The notes under the pieces are model-generated. The model had not been told where the DNA came from, made no database searches, and saw nothing but the letters and a program-made list of their open reading frames with translations. The position numbers and the translations under genes were made by a program. Shown here in pieces: positions 22,482 through 33,784 of a DNA stretch of 64,000 nucleotides. Positions within the stretch are counted from its first letter, which is position 1. Each line of letters begins with the position of its first letter. The stretch spans positions 50,703,122 to 50,767,121 of the forward strand of contig OX411558.1 of assembly GCA_948146395.1 (NCBI GenBank). The letters run 5' to 3'. The DNA comes from Fragum whitleyi. Lineage: Eukaryota > Mollusca > Bivalvia > Cardiida > Cardiidae.

Positions 22482-23443
22482 TTAAATTGTTTTAATTGTT
22501 TGGACTATAAATCGTCAGACATCGAAACTGTTATATATAATTTGAATTATATAAAGGCGAAAGTAGATGTAAATTTGAAAAGCTCGTAATAAAAAGGCCA
22601 ACTGTCTTTACTGTATTTATGAAATTCTATATCAAGGAATTTCCCATTTCATGTCGTTAAGAACTAAGAAACTTTCTTATGTCCGTCAAAAGTGTAATTA
22701 TATAACACAATAATTTAAAAATACCGCGTGCATAAGTTTTTCGCCAGCCAGTTACTTTTTTTGTTTGTTTGTTTTGTCGAATTTTTTGACGCCATAAAAC
22801 AAATATTAACTTTTAACTTAATTAAAAGAGAAAAATATCTAATTTTGTGAAAAATCGACAAAGAAACAGGTGTCGACTTACAAAAAGTGTGCCGGGTAAT
22901 GAAAAAAATGCCTGATTATAAAATTTATTCAATACGTATTGAATAAATTTTATAATCAGGCATTTTATCTTTCTAAGTTCATCAATTTCTCACTCTCTCT
23001 CTCTCTCAAACAAAGACATTTTTTGTCTCCAGTCGACGAAATTTGTTCTATTTCGTTTCAGAGCACCTGCAAATGCAATGGTTGGCTAAAACCAAACACT
23101 TCTGGCTACATTGTAATGCGGATCATGTCGTTCAGATTTGTCGCCACAAAGAAAAGAGAAAAAAATAAAGAAAGAAGGTGCATAAAAATCAGGACTTTTT
23201 TGTTTTATTGTTTAATTTAAAAGGTAGCTTCGTCATTATATGACGTCACGTGGGTTATATGTAATTGTTCTTATTTCACTTCTGCCTTAAAGAATTAAGT
23301 CATCGAGCTATAATTAAAACTTAAAAATACTCCACGAGGGCCTGAAACCGCAAAATTGACTTTTGAAATAGACTAAGTCATGATAGTGTTGTTCAAGCCA
23401 TAACGAGAAATCCACGATTAACAGTTACTGCTCATTCATCGTT
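22482..23443. other. Non-coding; perfect palindrome at about 22914-22963
   Basis: cctgattataaaatttattc is followed immediately by its reverse complement, a perfect 25-bp stem without loop. A segment at 23057-23140 (agagcacctg.aaatgcaatgg) recurs at 34057-34140. Confidence 0.6.
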
Positions 23444-23604
23444 AAGGAAGTGGACCCGTAATGGTTCCGCAATGTTTCGGAAGTAATGAACTTAAACAGT
23501 GTTTGCCGAGGTTTCCTAACGATTTCCTTAGGAAACCGCGGCCAACATTGTTAAATTTCATGAGTGCCGAGATATTGCAGAACTATTATAGTTCTTCTAC
23601 CTTA
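23444..23604. mobile_element. Palindromic MITE, family P1, copy 2
   Basis: Ends aaggaagtggacccgtaatg and its inverse; centre gaggtttcctaacgatttcc / ttaggaaaccgcgg. A short open frame across it is an artefact. Confidence 0.7.
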
Positions 23605-24319
23605 ATAACCGCACGAGCAGCTGGAATCTCGGAAAAGATATCATGGAAGAGCATGAAGAGATATACAAGGAATTCACGAATATGTGATCAAGCTGTCGTG
23701 ATACGTCTGAAAAATGTAAAGCTCCTGGCATGGTTTGTGAAGGAGAAACTTACCGCAATTGGCCAGCCTGCATAGACGTATCTAGGACTTTGAAATTTAT
23801 ACGCACTCAGAACTAATACGTAACTCAAGAATATATAGGAAAAATGCGATTTGAGAATTGCGACAAAAGATGAATGCCCTCCGTTCACTTCCTTTCTTTA
23901 TGATTTGAGCGTTGGTGAATAATCAAAACATCGTAACTACAGCTTGAATAAGCTGTAATTTAAATGTTATGATCATTTATCAACGATATTTTTCAACAGG
24001 GAATTATTTCTTTTATGCACTCGCATTAATTGCGTAATGGGAAGTACGCCCTTTGCCTGCCGATTCACACAGGCTGATAACACGCATGCCAAGTTTCAAG
24101 ACGATATCTACAATGTTAATAGAGATATGACCAAGATTAATTTTTGAGCCGCTTACGCGATCACTTACACCTATTTTGACACATACAGCAACGCTTGCAA
24201 AAATTGATACCGCATTTAGGAAATTTTCAGACAGTCAGAGATTGTGAATCTTGATGGAAACAACAGAAATTTAATAACAGAGCCACGAGTGAAAATATAG
24301 CTTTTGTTGTTCACGAAAT
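23605..24319. other. Duplicated non-coding block, no gene seen
   Basis: 23790-24080 matches 33785-34055 (gaatgccctcc, aatcaaaacatcgtaactac, ttcaacggtatttttcaaca). It marks the 3-prime part of the segmental duplication, rearranged relative to copy 2. Confidence 0.6.
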
Positions 24320-24660
24320 GAAATATTTATCGATCTTACACGAAAAACAAACGATTATTCTATTTCTTTAATGCAAAAATGAGACAAAATGTGACATTTC
24401 TAGGACATATTTTCGTAAAGCGCGTCATTTTGCGCGTGATTGCTATGCAACGTTCATTGTGACGTCACTTATTTTGCCCCGCATAGATGACGTCAGATAG
24501 GTTGAAATGCACAAAAGCAGGGTATAAGTTTTCACTGCTTTTGCGGTAAGATTATCAAGTGATAATCTACCATTATTTCTCGATAAACCACCGAAAAGCA
24601 TTAAAGAAAAATCGATCTTACACTGAAACAAACGATTATCCTTTATGCAATTGCCAGTAT
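24320..24660. repeat. Dispersed repeat, family R, copy 1
   Basis: Contains gctatgcaacgttcattgtg, tgacgtcactta and ends tcttacactgaaacaaacga. Related copies lie at 47690-47920 and 63440-63800, and the end motif also occurs at 3490-3610. No coding sequence. Confidence 0.7.
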
Positions 24661-24712
24661 CTGCCAGTATCTGAAATAGAATTTCACCAACCAGTCCTTA
24701 CAGCAGCGGAAT

Positions 24713-25150
24713 ACACAATTAACTACATTGTGAAAGTGACATTCACCTCCATCAAAACCATTCTAAATCGTTCACTCAGCGCTCCAATCATTCATTACAA
24801 ACACTCGCCCAAACCAATCAAAAACGCTAAACCCATTGAAAAATATAGAATCAACAACGTCATTCACAATAAATTTTAATAGAGAAAACTCTCGATTTCG
24901 GTGACATAATTCAAATTCTTAGCGCCTCATAGGTTCTTGAAGAAATAAGAAGCCACGTATAGAACATATATGTTTTTTTATTAAAGGGAGGTAATCAATA
25001 TCGCTAATTTTGTACATCCTGAACAAAATTTGCGAATTAGGATTACCTCCCATTAATTTCACTCAATACTCGCTCCTCACACTCATTCAATATCATTCCT
25101 AAATCATTCCAAAATCACTCACCTTGTTAATTTCACGATGTTTTTAACTG
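24713..25150. mobile_element. GAATG-rich TIR element, family G, copy 3
   Basis: Left part attaactacattgtgaaagt, centre hairpin gggaggtaatcaatatcgct / gattacctccc, right end ttaatttcacgatg. Same arrangement as copies 1 and 2. Confidence 0.7.
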
Positions 25151-25533
25151 TAACAGATTTTATGTGGGAATAAAATGGCATTTATGCCCGGCTACTAGAC
25201 AGAAAAATATATAACCAAATCCAAGCTTGTATGTATAAGACATTTAATCAAAATGCTAACAAAATCAAATGCATTTATATAAAAAAAATAGCAAGATGAA
25301 AGAAGAATATTTTTTCTGTTTGGTGAGCAGGGCAAGCAAAACAACCGCCAAAACGATCCCAGGATGCGACGTCTTCCGGACCTCACTGTCCTCCAAACCT
25401 GTATGGACAGAGGCTGTTGGGAGAAATTAGCCCACTTTGAATCAAATTTGATTAAAGATAAGGTCTAGGTGTTCATTAGAATCTCTATAATACTACATTT
25501 ACGTTACGTTAAATATAATACTATTTCTTTTAG
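25151..25533. other. Non-coding, possible last intron of lectin copy 1
   Basis: Nothing recognised apart from the acceptor ttcttttag at its end. Confidence 0.4.
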
Positions 25534-25621
25534 TTCAGAACCATCTCAAGAACAACAACAACAGCAGCAAGATCATCAACCATTTCCGGATATATTTCAA
25601 AGTACATTAGACGAACTTTAA
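25534..25621 (+). CDS. Possible terminal exon of lectin copy 1 (Gln-rich tail)
   Basis: The acceptor ctatttcttttag is followed by a frame that fits the phase-2 end of exon C. It encodes a hydrophilic tail (SEPSQEQQQQQQDHQPFPD..) and ends in TAA at 25619. Phase agreement and the open frame support it. The 5.5-kb intron and lack of a clear counterpart near copy 2 are reasons for doubt. Confidence 0.45.
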
Positions 25622-25689
25622 TCATTTCGGATATATTCAGTTTATGGCAATTGTAGTCGTTACAAAACAATCTTTTGATTAGGGATGAC

Positions 25690-26050
25690 GCTTAACGCTT
25701 TATCTTATAACTATACGAATATCCGTGTAATAACATCCCATAATTTTTTTTATGAAATCACATGGATATTTTTAGAAAATGACAAAATGTGGTTATTTTT
25801 TAGAAACTTGCAGTTTTGTTATAAACATCGACGAAAACAAGGCAAATAGAGGTTATAAGAAAAATATTATACAAATTTAATGTATTGTTTGAAGAAGTAT
25901 CTGACTCGATTGTGGGAATTAATAATTGTCTCGGCAGAGCCTCGGCAATTATCGATTTCTCCAACTTTATTAGTTATTTTTTTCATACAGCAGTGAGAAC
26001 GTATTATGTATTTACCCTACAGAAAGCTCGTAACTAGAGGTTGCTTCTCT
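25690..26050. repeat. Hairpin repeat, family K, inverse copy
   Basis: Contains gaattaataattgtctcggc and cagagcctcggcaattatcg as a hairpin and the inverse of text at 28700-28985 and 62925-63245 (atcccata, aaataaccacat-like). No coding sequence. Confidence 0.6.
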
Positions 26051-26053
26051 TAT

Positions 26054-26213
26054 CGATGATATAGAGGATATTGAATGAGTTGTCATGGAATTCCGAATTT
26101 ATTAAACGAGTCATCTATAAACAGATAAAAACGAGGCTGCGCCGAGTTTTTTCTGTTTATAGATGACGAGTTTAATTCTGTATTTTATGAGCACAAATTT
26201 TATATTCTATTCA
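26054..26213. repeat. Hairpin repeat, family H, copy 2
   Basis: taaacgagtcatctataaac faces its inverse around aacgaggctgcgccgagtt. Flanking words aggatattgaatgag and tattttatgagcacaaattt match copy 1 at 12434. Confidence 0.7.
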
Positions 26214-26572
26214 AAATATGACCCGAATTTTTGCGAAAAATCGTCAAAATTCATGAAATTCAACGTTTCGATTTCCGCGAAACTTATAACGCCGCTTGAA
26301 ACTGACGTCACAATACATAGATTATGACGTCATTTTCGCGGTTACAAAATTGCGTTGCTTTTCGCTCTGAGCTCATTTGCATAGTTATTCCATTAGTGTA
26401 ATAACACCCGTGTAATATCAAAAATATTCAACGGGGTTATTTTACTCCCGCGACGTATTGTGCTCACGCGATAAGCGCGATATTGTATATAAACACTGGA
26501 TCAATCCATGTTATTGAAAACAGTGTTCATGTCGATTGGCTGTGTTTTATTTTACTGAAAAAACATGCAGTA

Positions 26573-26658
26573 GTTTATCGGAGTGGCGTAGTCGAGTGGA
26601 TAAGGACGACAGAATTTAGACCAAGCGGACCGAGTTCAATTCTGCATTGCGCCATAAA
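26573..26658 (+). other. Degenerate tRNA-like sequence
   Basis: tagtcgagtggataaggac resembles a D arm/A box and gaccgagttcaattctg a B box, 40-50 bp apart. Acceptor and T stems pair poorly, so this is a tRNA fossil or SINE head rather than a working gene. Confidence 0.3.
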
Positions 26659-27121
26659 AATTAACTTTTTGCAATTTATACATTTAATGGCATATTTTTT
26701 TTTTTTTTGAAAAAAATTGTTAAATGTTGTGCTAATTTTGAAAATTCTTCAAAGGCTTTTTGTATTCTTTGGATTGAATAGATATATACTATATTTACTT
26801 CACTGTGGGGATGGATATAAAGGCCACTTAAGATAGAGCTTGAAACTGCAATTTGACTATTCGAAGATTCCAAATTAAAAAGATTTCACGCTGATAAACC
26901 GAATGCAATAGCCAAAACAATTGTAGACCAAAGGCGATTGTTTCATGATTCGATATTTTATCGCACAGAATCGATAAAGGTTTCTCCGAACGGTATAATC
27001 CTGTATGTTTAATCCTATGACACATATCTAAAATATTAAGAAACACATAGAAAAGAAATTTATCTGCGTGTATTTGATGATGTAAAAAATTTAATTTTCT
27101 CGAATAAAACCAACAATAACA

Positions 27122-27212
27122 AAATGTGCCGATGACAGGATACGAACCCGGAGCGTTTTGTTAACAATCAGTCGATAGTCTAGCATGCGTATCCACTGAG
27201 CCATCGCAGTCA
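27122..27212 (-). other. Degenerate tRNA-like sequence, minus strand
   Basis: On the minus strand gatggctcagtggatacgca resembles an A box and ccgggttcgtatcctg a B box. The longer spacing resembles a variable-arm tRNA. Stem pairing is imperfect and no SINE body follows. Confidence 0.35.
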
Positions 27213-27365
27213 TTTACATACGTCACGGTATTTTAATTATATTATATCAGGTTCTGTACAGGAAGTTAACATATTCGATAAGTAACCTGCACTACCTATA
27301 GAAAATATCGATACAACCGTCTAAATGTTAACCTTATCGCGTGCAATTTATAGATCATATTATAA

Positions 27366-28180
27366 ACTATTATTTTGTTAAGCACGATAATCTTTTAAGT
27401 TTACACGATACACTGAATATCTCACTTTTTCCCGATAACTTTAGAAAATCTTCTGAATGAAACCAAATTATAACGTCACGATAAAACTAAGCCCTACCAG
27501 ATGAAATAACGGACAATTAACCAAGCCATACGGTATCGGTCAAGTTTACGTTCACTTACTGGTCTTTGACCGGATGAACTCGACCACAAAATCTATTTTA
27601 TTACATACTGGGGATCCACATGTCTTAAACTACACCTTTTTAGAGTTTTTCGAGAACTATTCTATATATTATCTTCTCTATTTATAAGTATATGTTGTTC
27701 AGCGGTTGGGAACTTTTGTGCTTAATCCATACTAAATGAAGTAGTTAAATAGGGAAGATTAGTTTAATGTAGCTTTAATGGTAGAGCAGTCCGCTTGTGA
27801 CATATTGTGGAATAAATTTATTAATGTGCTATATTTGTGTTTATTTATTCAGTAAAACATTAGATAACGACTACTGAATGGATCTCGTTGATATGTTAGT
27901 TAGATTAATACTAATTGATAAATGTGTTCTGGTCTCGTAGAATAGGGGTTATTTTGTGCCATATTTGTATTGGATAATGATTGCCCGCCCACCGAAACAA
28001 CTTCAAAAGCAAAGGATTCTATCTTCAATTCTATGCTAAAATCCAGCCTTTTGTTCAAGGTGACATAAAGTTGCAAACTGTTTGCAATAATACCACGATT
28101 TCCACATAAGTTTATGTTGTAAGCGGGGTACAATTTCAAAACAGTTTTCACCTTTTTGTCATCCAGAATGCAGGACTGAT
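27366..28180. repeat. Segmental duplication, upstream block of lectin copy 2
   Basis: Collinear partner of 12650-13480, including the terminal palindromic MITE at 28030-28180. No signal-peptide exon could be identified in either block. Confidence 0.8.
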
Positions 28181-29235
28181 TTAAATTATGAAATTTCGAT
28201 GTGTCACATAGCCAGCGACGATTTCCGTCTAAATGCTATTCATTTTTCAAAAAAAGAAAACGACATTTATCAAGCAATGAAGCATGTATTGGCCTGATAT
28301 CACCATGTTATCAGGCAGTCTATTTTTAGAAACAGTTTGCATACACCTTCACCAAAATTTCTTTGATTTTTATGGGTTTATTATAATTAAGCGCTGAAAA
28401 AATATTGCATGATAAATAGAATAACATGTAAATGTCTTTAAATTTCAATGTTATCTGGTCTCGGCTGCGATAAATCATCATGACTCGGCAAAGCCTCGTT
28501 ATAACAATATCTCCCCTCCTCGACCAGATAACACTGCTATATTAAGCCACTAACATGTTATTCGCAATTTATGTCAAGATACTTATTTTTCAGAAGGATC
28601 AAATTCGAGCGATATTAAAAATCAAGGTTATCTTCATACGCAATTCTTCAACTTGCAAATGGTTTCTTCGAATTTCTTAAATATATAATACGTACATAGT
28701 GTTTTTGTATGAAATAAATATCTAACGAGGTTGGGAGAACTGATAATCGTCGAGGCTTTGCCGAGACAATTATCAATTCTCACAACCGAGTTAGATATTT
28801 TTCATACAATACACTTATTATGTATTATATTTATCCTATGGCCTCGATTTGTCTTGTTTTTGTCGATGTTTATAACAGAAATGCAAGTTTCCAAAAATAA
28901 CCAAATTATGTCATTGTTCTAAAAATAACCATAAGATATCATATGGGATGTTATCATACGGATATTTGTATAGTAATAAGATGAATATAAATATTTAATA
29001 ACGACAGTGATTCCAGTTGATGTCCATCAGATCATTTTTACAATAAGGTAGAATGATTATTCCAGAGTTAAAATATCTCCCCCGAGCGAATGCAATCGAC
29101 CATGATCAGCCAGCGTAGGTTCTTTCAAAACTACATAGATGGCCCCTTTTCGCATGGCGGGAGTCACATACCTCTCAAAATAACTGTCATAACCGTCTCA
29201 AATACGATTGCATTATCTTTTAATTATACTTTCAG
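28181..29235. other. Repeats upstream of lectin copy 2
   Basis: A hairpin-bearing repeat is at 28440-28545 (ttatctggtctcg / cgaccagataac) and a family K repeat at 28690-28985 (hairpin cgtcgaggctttgccgagac). A short open frame at 28731-28922 is inside the repeat and is not a gene. Confidence 0.55.
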
Positions 29236-29324
29236 TTGTAACATGCCCGTCAGATACATGGATACAACACAGCAATTCGTTATATCGGTTTGATACCACG
29301 AAAAGAACATTTGGAGAAAGTCAG
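29236..29324 (+). CDS. Lectin copy 2, exon A
   Basis: The acceptor tatactttcag and donor cag|gtaaag bound 89 bp, phase 1 to 0. Only one copy of the acceptor region is present, unlike copy 1. Confidence 0.8.
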
Positions 29325-30673
29325 GTAAAGCTCTCTTCGTTTGTTTAAATTGAACTTGAAAGCCCTACATGTTTTCCATTTATAGAGTTAACGACATCGT
29401 AGAATTGACAGGCGACTGATTTCGGGTTGGAATGGAACGGAATGAGTGAGAGGGGCAAGATTTGAATGAAATTAAAGGGAGGTAACATAATAAAGCTAAT
29501 TTCGTTCAATTGGCCCAAATTATAATAATCATGTGAAATAAGAAGGCTCTTGCACTAACTATTCAAAATCTATGGCCATTTTTTTAAATTTTTTTTAGAG
29601 CGAACAAACGGAAAAATAGTGTAACAGAAATAACAGACACACAAACAGGCAGGACAACAAATGCCCCCAATCCATCGATACGAGGCAATGATAATAATAT
29701 CAGTACTTCAGTTTTTTAATAGCTTTGATTTATATTACATTTAGATTGCTTGCCACATAATGGGCGGACATTTGGTTTATATGGAAACACAAGAAGAAAA
29801 TGATTTTCTAAAATCGATGACACAGGTTTGTCAAGGTAGGTATAATGTTACATTTCGGAAGTTTTGAAACAAAAAGGTCTCTTTTTGTCAAGCAGTTTCC
29901 TTATTTTCCACAATAAGTTGGAAGCATGTTTTTTGAGGGGCTTAAAAAGTGGGGATTTTTGTTTTTGCAAAAGACTATTTTTGGTTTTCTCTATAGCTAC
30001 GTTGGATTAAGGTTCTTGTAAAGTGTTTGAGACCCAATTTTTTAGGGCGCTTCATTAGCCAAGAAAAAACAGTATGTCTAGGTATATCGTCTATCAAAAT
30101 GAAGCTATTTATGAGCACGAGCAGTTGAGCAACATAAGACTGCGATAGCTACAGTGGTAAGGCCAAAACGTCGTGTTAAAAGGGTCATTTTGTATTGAAC
30201 AGGCAACTGTCTGACGGTTGGATAGAATTGGCTCATATTGTAAAAAGTAGTCTAAAGTACTTAGCTAACCTCTAACACTTATGGTAGGGTCGAGATTTTA
30301 AAATCTTCCGCCAACTTAACTAAGTATTTGCGTAACTACAACTCGAGATTAAAGAATCCATGCGTTCTTGATGGAAACTGACGTTAACAAATCGTTTAAG
30401 AAATGGTGTCCCGCTTTGCACGTGTTCATACATGTACATGCATCTTGAACTTTTTTCAGCTTCCTTCTGGACGGGTCTGAACGAGAAAGGATCGGTCTGG
30501 AACTTTCATTGGGAGAACGACTTTCTTCATGGGCCCAGTTACAATGATTGGGCTCCGGGTAATCCCAATGATTACCTGGTGGTTCATGATAATTGCGTTA
30601 TATTAAACCACGACCAGCAAGGATGGGAGGATATTTATTGTGGAGAAAAGAGAAATTATGTTTGTGAAAAAGA
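29236..30673 (+). CDS. C-type lectin gene copy 2, three intact CTLD exons (partial model)
   Basis: Exons 29236-29324, 29745-29835 and 30460-30673 join with consistent phases into a complete CTLD of about 131 residues. In order it shows the first Cys (VTCPSDTWIQHSNSLYRFD), the second Cys and helix (ACHIMGGHLVYMETQEEND), the hydrophobic WTGLNEKG segment, WAPGNPNDY, HDNC, GWEDIYCG and YVCEK. In sugar-binding CTLDs the calcium/sugar site uses EPN or QPD and WND. Here the triplets are NPN and WED, so calcium-dependent binding may be altered or specialised. Invertebrate proteins of this class usually act as secreted pattern-recognition molecules (family knowledge). Exon A begins in phase 1, so at least one upstream exon, presumably with the signal peptide, is missing from my model; exon C ends in phase 2, so a downstream exon is also expected. 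Confidence 0.85.
29385..29520. mobile_element. Truncated GAATG-rich element (family G) in lectin copy 2 intron
   Basis: gagttaacgacatcgtagaa and aaattaaagggaggtaacat match the left half of family G. The right half is missing. Confidence 0.6.
29745..29835 (+). CDS. Lectin copy 2, exon B
   Basis: The acceptor tacatttag and donor caag|gtaggt bound 91 bp, phase 0 to 1. It encodes IACHIMGGHLVYMETQEEN and onward. Confidence 0.8.
30460..30673 (+). CDS. Lectin copy 2, exon C
   Basis: The acceptor cttttttcag and donor gaaaaaga|gtaagt bound 214 bp, phase 1 to 2. It carries the C-terminal half of the CTLD and the uninterrupted site ggaactttcattgggag that is split in copy 1. Confidence 0.88.
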
Positions 30674-30699
30674 GTAAGTAAACGTTTAAGGAAGAGGGC

Positions 30700-31544
30700 T
30701 ACAGTCCATTTGACTTCTATATGGACCATCCTTTTCCTCAATCACATAAAATTGCGTTTGGACGAAAGATTTGTATGTGGAAAAATCTAAGTTTGAGCTT
30801 AATACCGTTTCAAAAATTATTTTTTGAAAATGAAATGATTTCAAAATAATGATTTTGTCTATCTGATTAATGTTCATATTTTCGGCATTTTTCGTCCTTA
30901 AACACGAGGTGTGATGAAGGCTGTTTAGTAGTAAAAAATGTAAACATATAGTAAAACCACGTAGCTTTATACTAAACATATGACAGAACAAGTGTCCATT
31001 ATTCCTTATTTGGAAATGCTAATTAGCATATCGACGGTTATGTCATCTTTAACTTAAATATCACACGAATTGTACCGTTATTACTCGCCTGCTTACATAA
31101 TTTTCCTCGTGAAAATTCCAACAACTTCGTTAGATAATGCTTTTTGATTTGTCTAAATAAGGGAATATGGGGTTCATCTCAGAATAGATAAAACTATTTC
31201 AAATTACGGGGTCAAACTGTTGTTGAACAAAGAGAATAAACTCAGATTTGATATCATAAGAGATGAAAATCTCCGATAAAATTAATCTAAAAAAATACTC
31301 GGTTTTATACTAAACCAAATCACTTTAAATCATACACTTTTGACTCGGCCCCTATGCAAATCAGAACTATTTTTGGATAGACAGTTTGCTGTTCCGTTTA
31401 ATCAGTATTTTACTATTGAAAAATTCTGAAAAATAAAATTATTCATTGCATTAGATAGAAAATATGATATGGCACGAAACAAGTATGATTTATTAATTCG
31501 TTTCCGGCGAAATGTTGGTTCATATAGAAGTCAAACGGACTATA
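30700..31544. mobile_element. 845-bp TIR element, family D, copy 1
   Basis: The ends tacagtccatttgacttcta and the inverse ending cggactata form TIRs of about 28 bp. The interior is collinear with 45960-46860 (aacacgaggtgtgatgaagg, cgttattactcgcctgctta, tcatacacttttgactcgg). No transposase frame. It lies directly after lectin exon C. Confidence 0.85.
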
Positions 31545-31704
31545 ACTCTTTTTATTTAGCTCTCAGCATATCCCCGATTTTAACTTAGTATCAGTCGGCG
31601 AAGACTTAAAACAGCCTGCACAGGCGTGCAGTCCGATCTTGGCCTGCATTTTCTAAAGATGTTTGGGAGGTTGTTAATCGTGAATAACAGAAATATTATA
31701 TATA

Positions 31705-33212
31705 CTACTCAAAGTTTGCTAAGCAGCAAAACTTTTTTATACTATAATTTCAGGAAAAAATGAAATTTGATTATAAGAATGTTGGAATATGGTTGATTGT
31801 TATCAGTTTATCAAATGTTAAGAAGAAAAAAAAAGCTTTATAATGATAAGAAGCCTTTGAATGTAGACCAAACAGGGAGACCCTAGAAATTGGTATGTTT
31901 TCTTGAAAATTGAAGCAATGAAATTTTACCCCCCAAAAAAGTGTTCTATCAATTGCATTTCGTTCAGTAACGAGTATGAGAGCCGGCACTGTCAATAACA
32001 GCCTAACAGCGCATCTAATTAAGTTCAAGATTAGTCTTTGGGGAATAACAGACCATTCTTCTCTAAGGATCTGGCCGAGCTCATGGAGTGTCCTTGGCTT
32101 GACCTGGCGAGCCGAAACTCGGACTTGTAGCTCATTCCTCAAATGCTCTATCGGATTTAAGTCCGGTGAGCGAGCTCTTAGACTATACGGGCCATGTGTG
32201 GACGGGCATTATCATCCATCAAAATAAATTCATCCCCAATTGCACCAGCGTAAAATCTTACGTGGGTATTGAGGTTTACATCAATGTACCTACGAGCTGT
32301 CAGAGTGCCTCTTTCTAAAATAACAAGATCAGTCCACCAATCCCCGCTGATGCCACCCAAACCATGATGGACCCTACCCCATAACGATCGAGCTCAGCAA
32401 TGTTTGCTGCATGAAACCTTTCCCCCGACCTTCTCCACATCCTAGCCCGCCTATCAGTGTAGTCCAGGCAATACCTGGACTCATCCGTGAATAGCACGGG
32501 GCGCCAGCGTCTTAAGCGCCAGCCAACTTGGTCCAATGCCCATTTTAATCGACGCCGACAATGAACTTATGACAGCTGCATACAAATACATGGCCTTCTT
32601 GACCTCAGGTTATACTCATGCAACCGTGTTCGTATATTTCGAGTCGAAACTCGCACTGCCGAGGCGTTTTGAAGGTCGGAACGTGGCTGCGTTGCCGTAG
32701 CAAACCTGTTCCTTCGGGCTTGAATTACCAAAAAACGGAGGTAGCTCTACACCTACCTCCACCATGTTTCCTTACAGGTGCACCATACTGTTGGTATCGT
32801 GCCCAAGCTCTGGTTACAACAGTATGGTGTACCCCCAGTACCATGCCAACATCACGGTGGGAAGCCCCTTGCTCCACCACACCTACAGCACGCCACAATT
32901 GTTCGACTAATATCGTCTGACATTTGGATTAGCCATGAGTAACGACTTAAAAGTCAATAAAGTACTAAAAAATAGAAACTGAGCATCTACACGAAACCTG
33001 TATATGTAGAAAATGAGAAAGGACAGGAAAGAAACAGGGATTCCTCATTTTGCACGGGTTTCGCGAGAAAATTGCGTGTCAAATTTGGAAATGTAGTTAT
33101 ATATCTTGTCAATACATTATTGTACAATTTCAAACACGAACACGAATGTTTATTGTCAAATCAGCTCCTGTAGGACATCGAAAAAGTTTGGTGCTTAGCA
33201 AACTTTGAGTAG
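31705..33212 (-). mobile_element. Tc1-like DNA transposon, decayed
   Basis: TIRs ctactcaaagtttgctaagc at 31705 and the inverse ending at 33212 are flanked by TA. The 1.5-kb interior carries a broken Tc1/mariner transposase on the minus strand. Confidence 0.9.
31985..32930 (-). pseudogene. Tc1 family transposase, frameshifted and with stops
   Basis: On the minus strand, separate frames keep the expected order. First a helix-turn-helix part (DVGMVLGVHHTVVTRAW), then FTDESR with the first catalytic Asp, then MVW, then LMDDNARPH with the second Asp (32178-32360), then SPDLNPIEHL with the third acidic residue in another frame. The C-terminal W..IP segment follows. Frames are separated by shifts near 32160 and 32320-32360, with stops in the N-terminal part (for example after codons for SVFW). 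The gene is therefore inactive, although all three acidic residues of the DDE triad survive. The plus-strand open frame at 32618-32920 is antisense to it. Confidence 0.85.
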
Positions 33213-33316
33213 TATAATATAGGGTAAAAGAGTAGGTAGAGATTTCACCTTCTTTCATTGTTTATAGGATAATCTTATTCTCTTAGTTTTTGGCAGATAG
33301 TGTAGTCACGACGTGA

Positions 33317-33549
33317 AGCCGCCGTCATAGCGCAGTTGTTAGCGCGTCGGACTGTCAATCTACATGTTCCGGGTTCGATCCCCGACAGCGGCACGCATTC
33401 TTTCCGATTAGTTGGCTTCCACAAATGGGTTTATAATCGTAGACCAACGCGGAATAGCAGCTGGAGGTTTGGAAAGGATGTTTAGGTAGCACTGGTGTGA
33501 GAAATACCTGGAATCCATTGATAGGTGCTCTAGCCGCCGCGATATAACT
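33317..33549 (+). mobile_element. tRNA-derived SINE, family A, with tRNA-Asp-like head
   Basis: The head reads gccgccgtcatagcgcagtt, an A box, an anticodon-loop-like ctgtcaa (GTC, Asp-like) and the B box gggttcgatccccg. The shared body follows. The 3-prime end runs straight into a (TC)n tract instead of the aaagc..gttaaac tail seen in other copies. Confidence 0.85.
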
Positions 33550-33725
<176 letters not shown>

Positions 33726-33784
33726 AAAGACAGTTGGGCCTCTAATCGACTCAATTGTTCTATTCCATCATAGCCGCATCTAAG

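Larger units (their letters stand above)
13875..25621 (+). pseudogene. C-type lectin gene copy 1, third CTLD exon interrupted by a transposon
   Basis: Exons at 13875-13963, 16966-17056 and 19402-20069, and possibly a terminal exon at 25534-25621, form a C-type lectin-like domain (CTLD). Phases are continuous across all junctions. Exons A and B are open and have the same lengths (89 and 91 bp) as copy 2. Exon C is broken by a 445-bp element; without it and one copy of the 9-bp target duplication the exon is exactly 214 bp, as in copy 2. Conserved features include the first Cys, the MET-EENDFL helix region, WTGLNE, an NPH triplet where mannose-type lectins have EPN, and the last two Cys pairs. 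No signal-peptide exon was found upstream. The product should be truncated unless exon C is skipped or the insertion is polymorphic. Confidence 0.8.

Noticed and set aside
23057..23140. Duplicated exon starting at tttcag|agcacctg
   Set aside because: The frame open in one copy has a stop in the other, and no matching donor or phase with the lectin exons was found.
32618..32920. 100-codon plus-strand frame
   Set aside because: Antisense to the decayed Tc1 transposase; no domain of its own.
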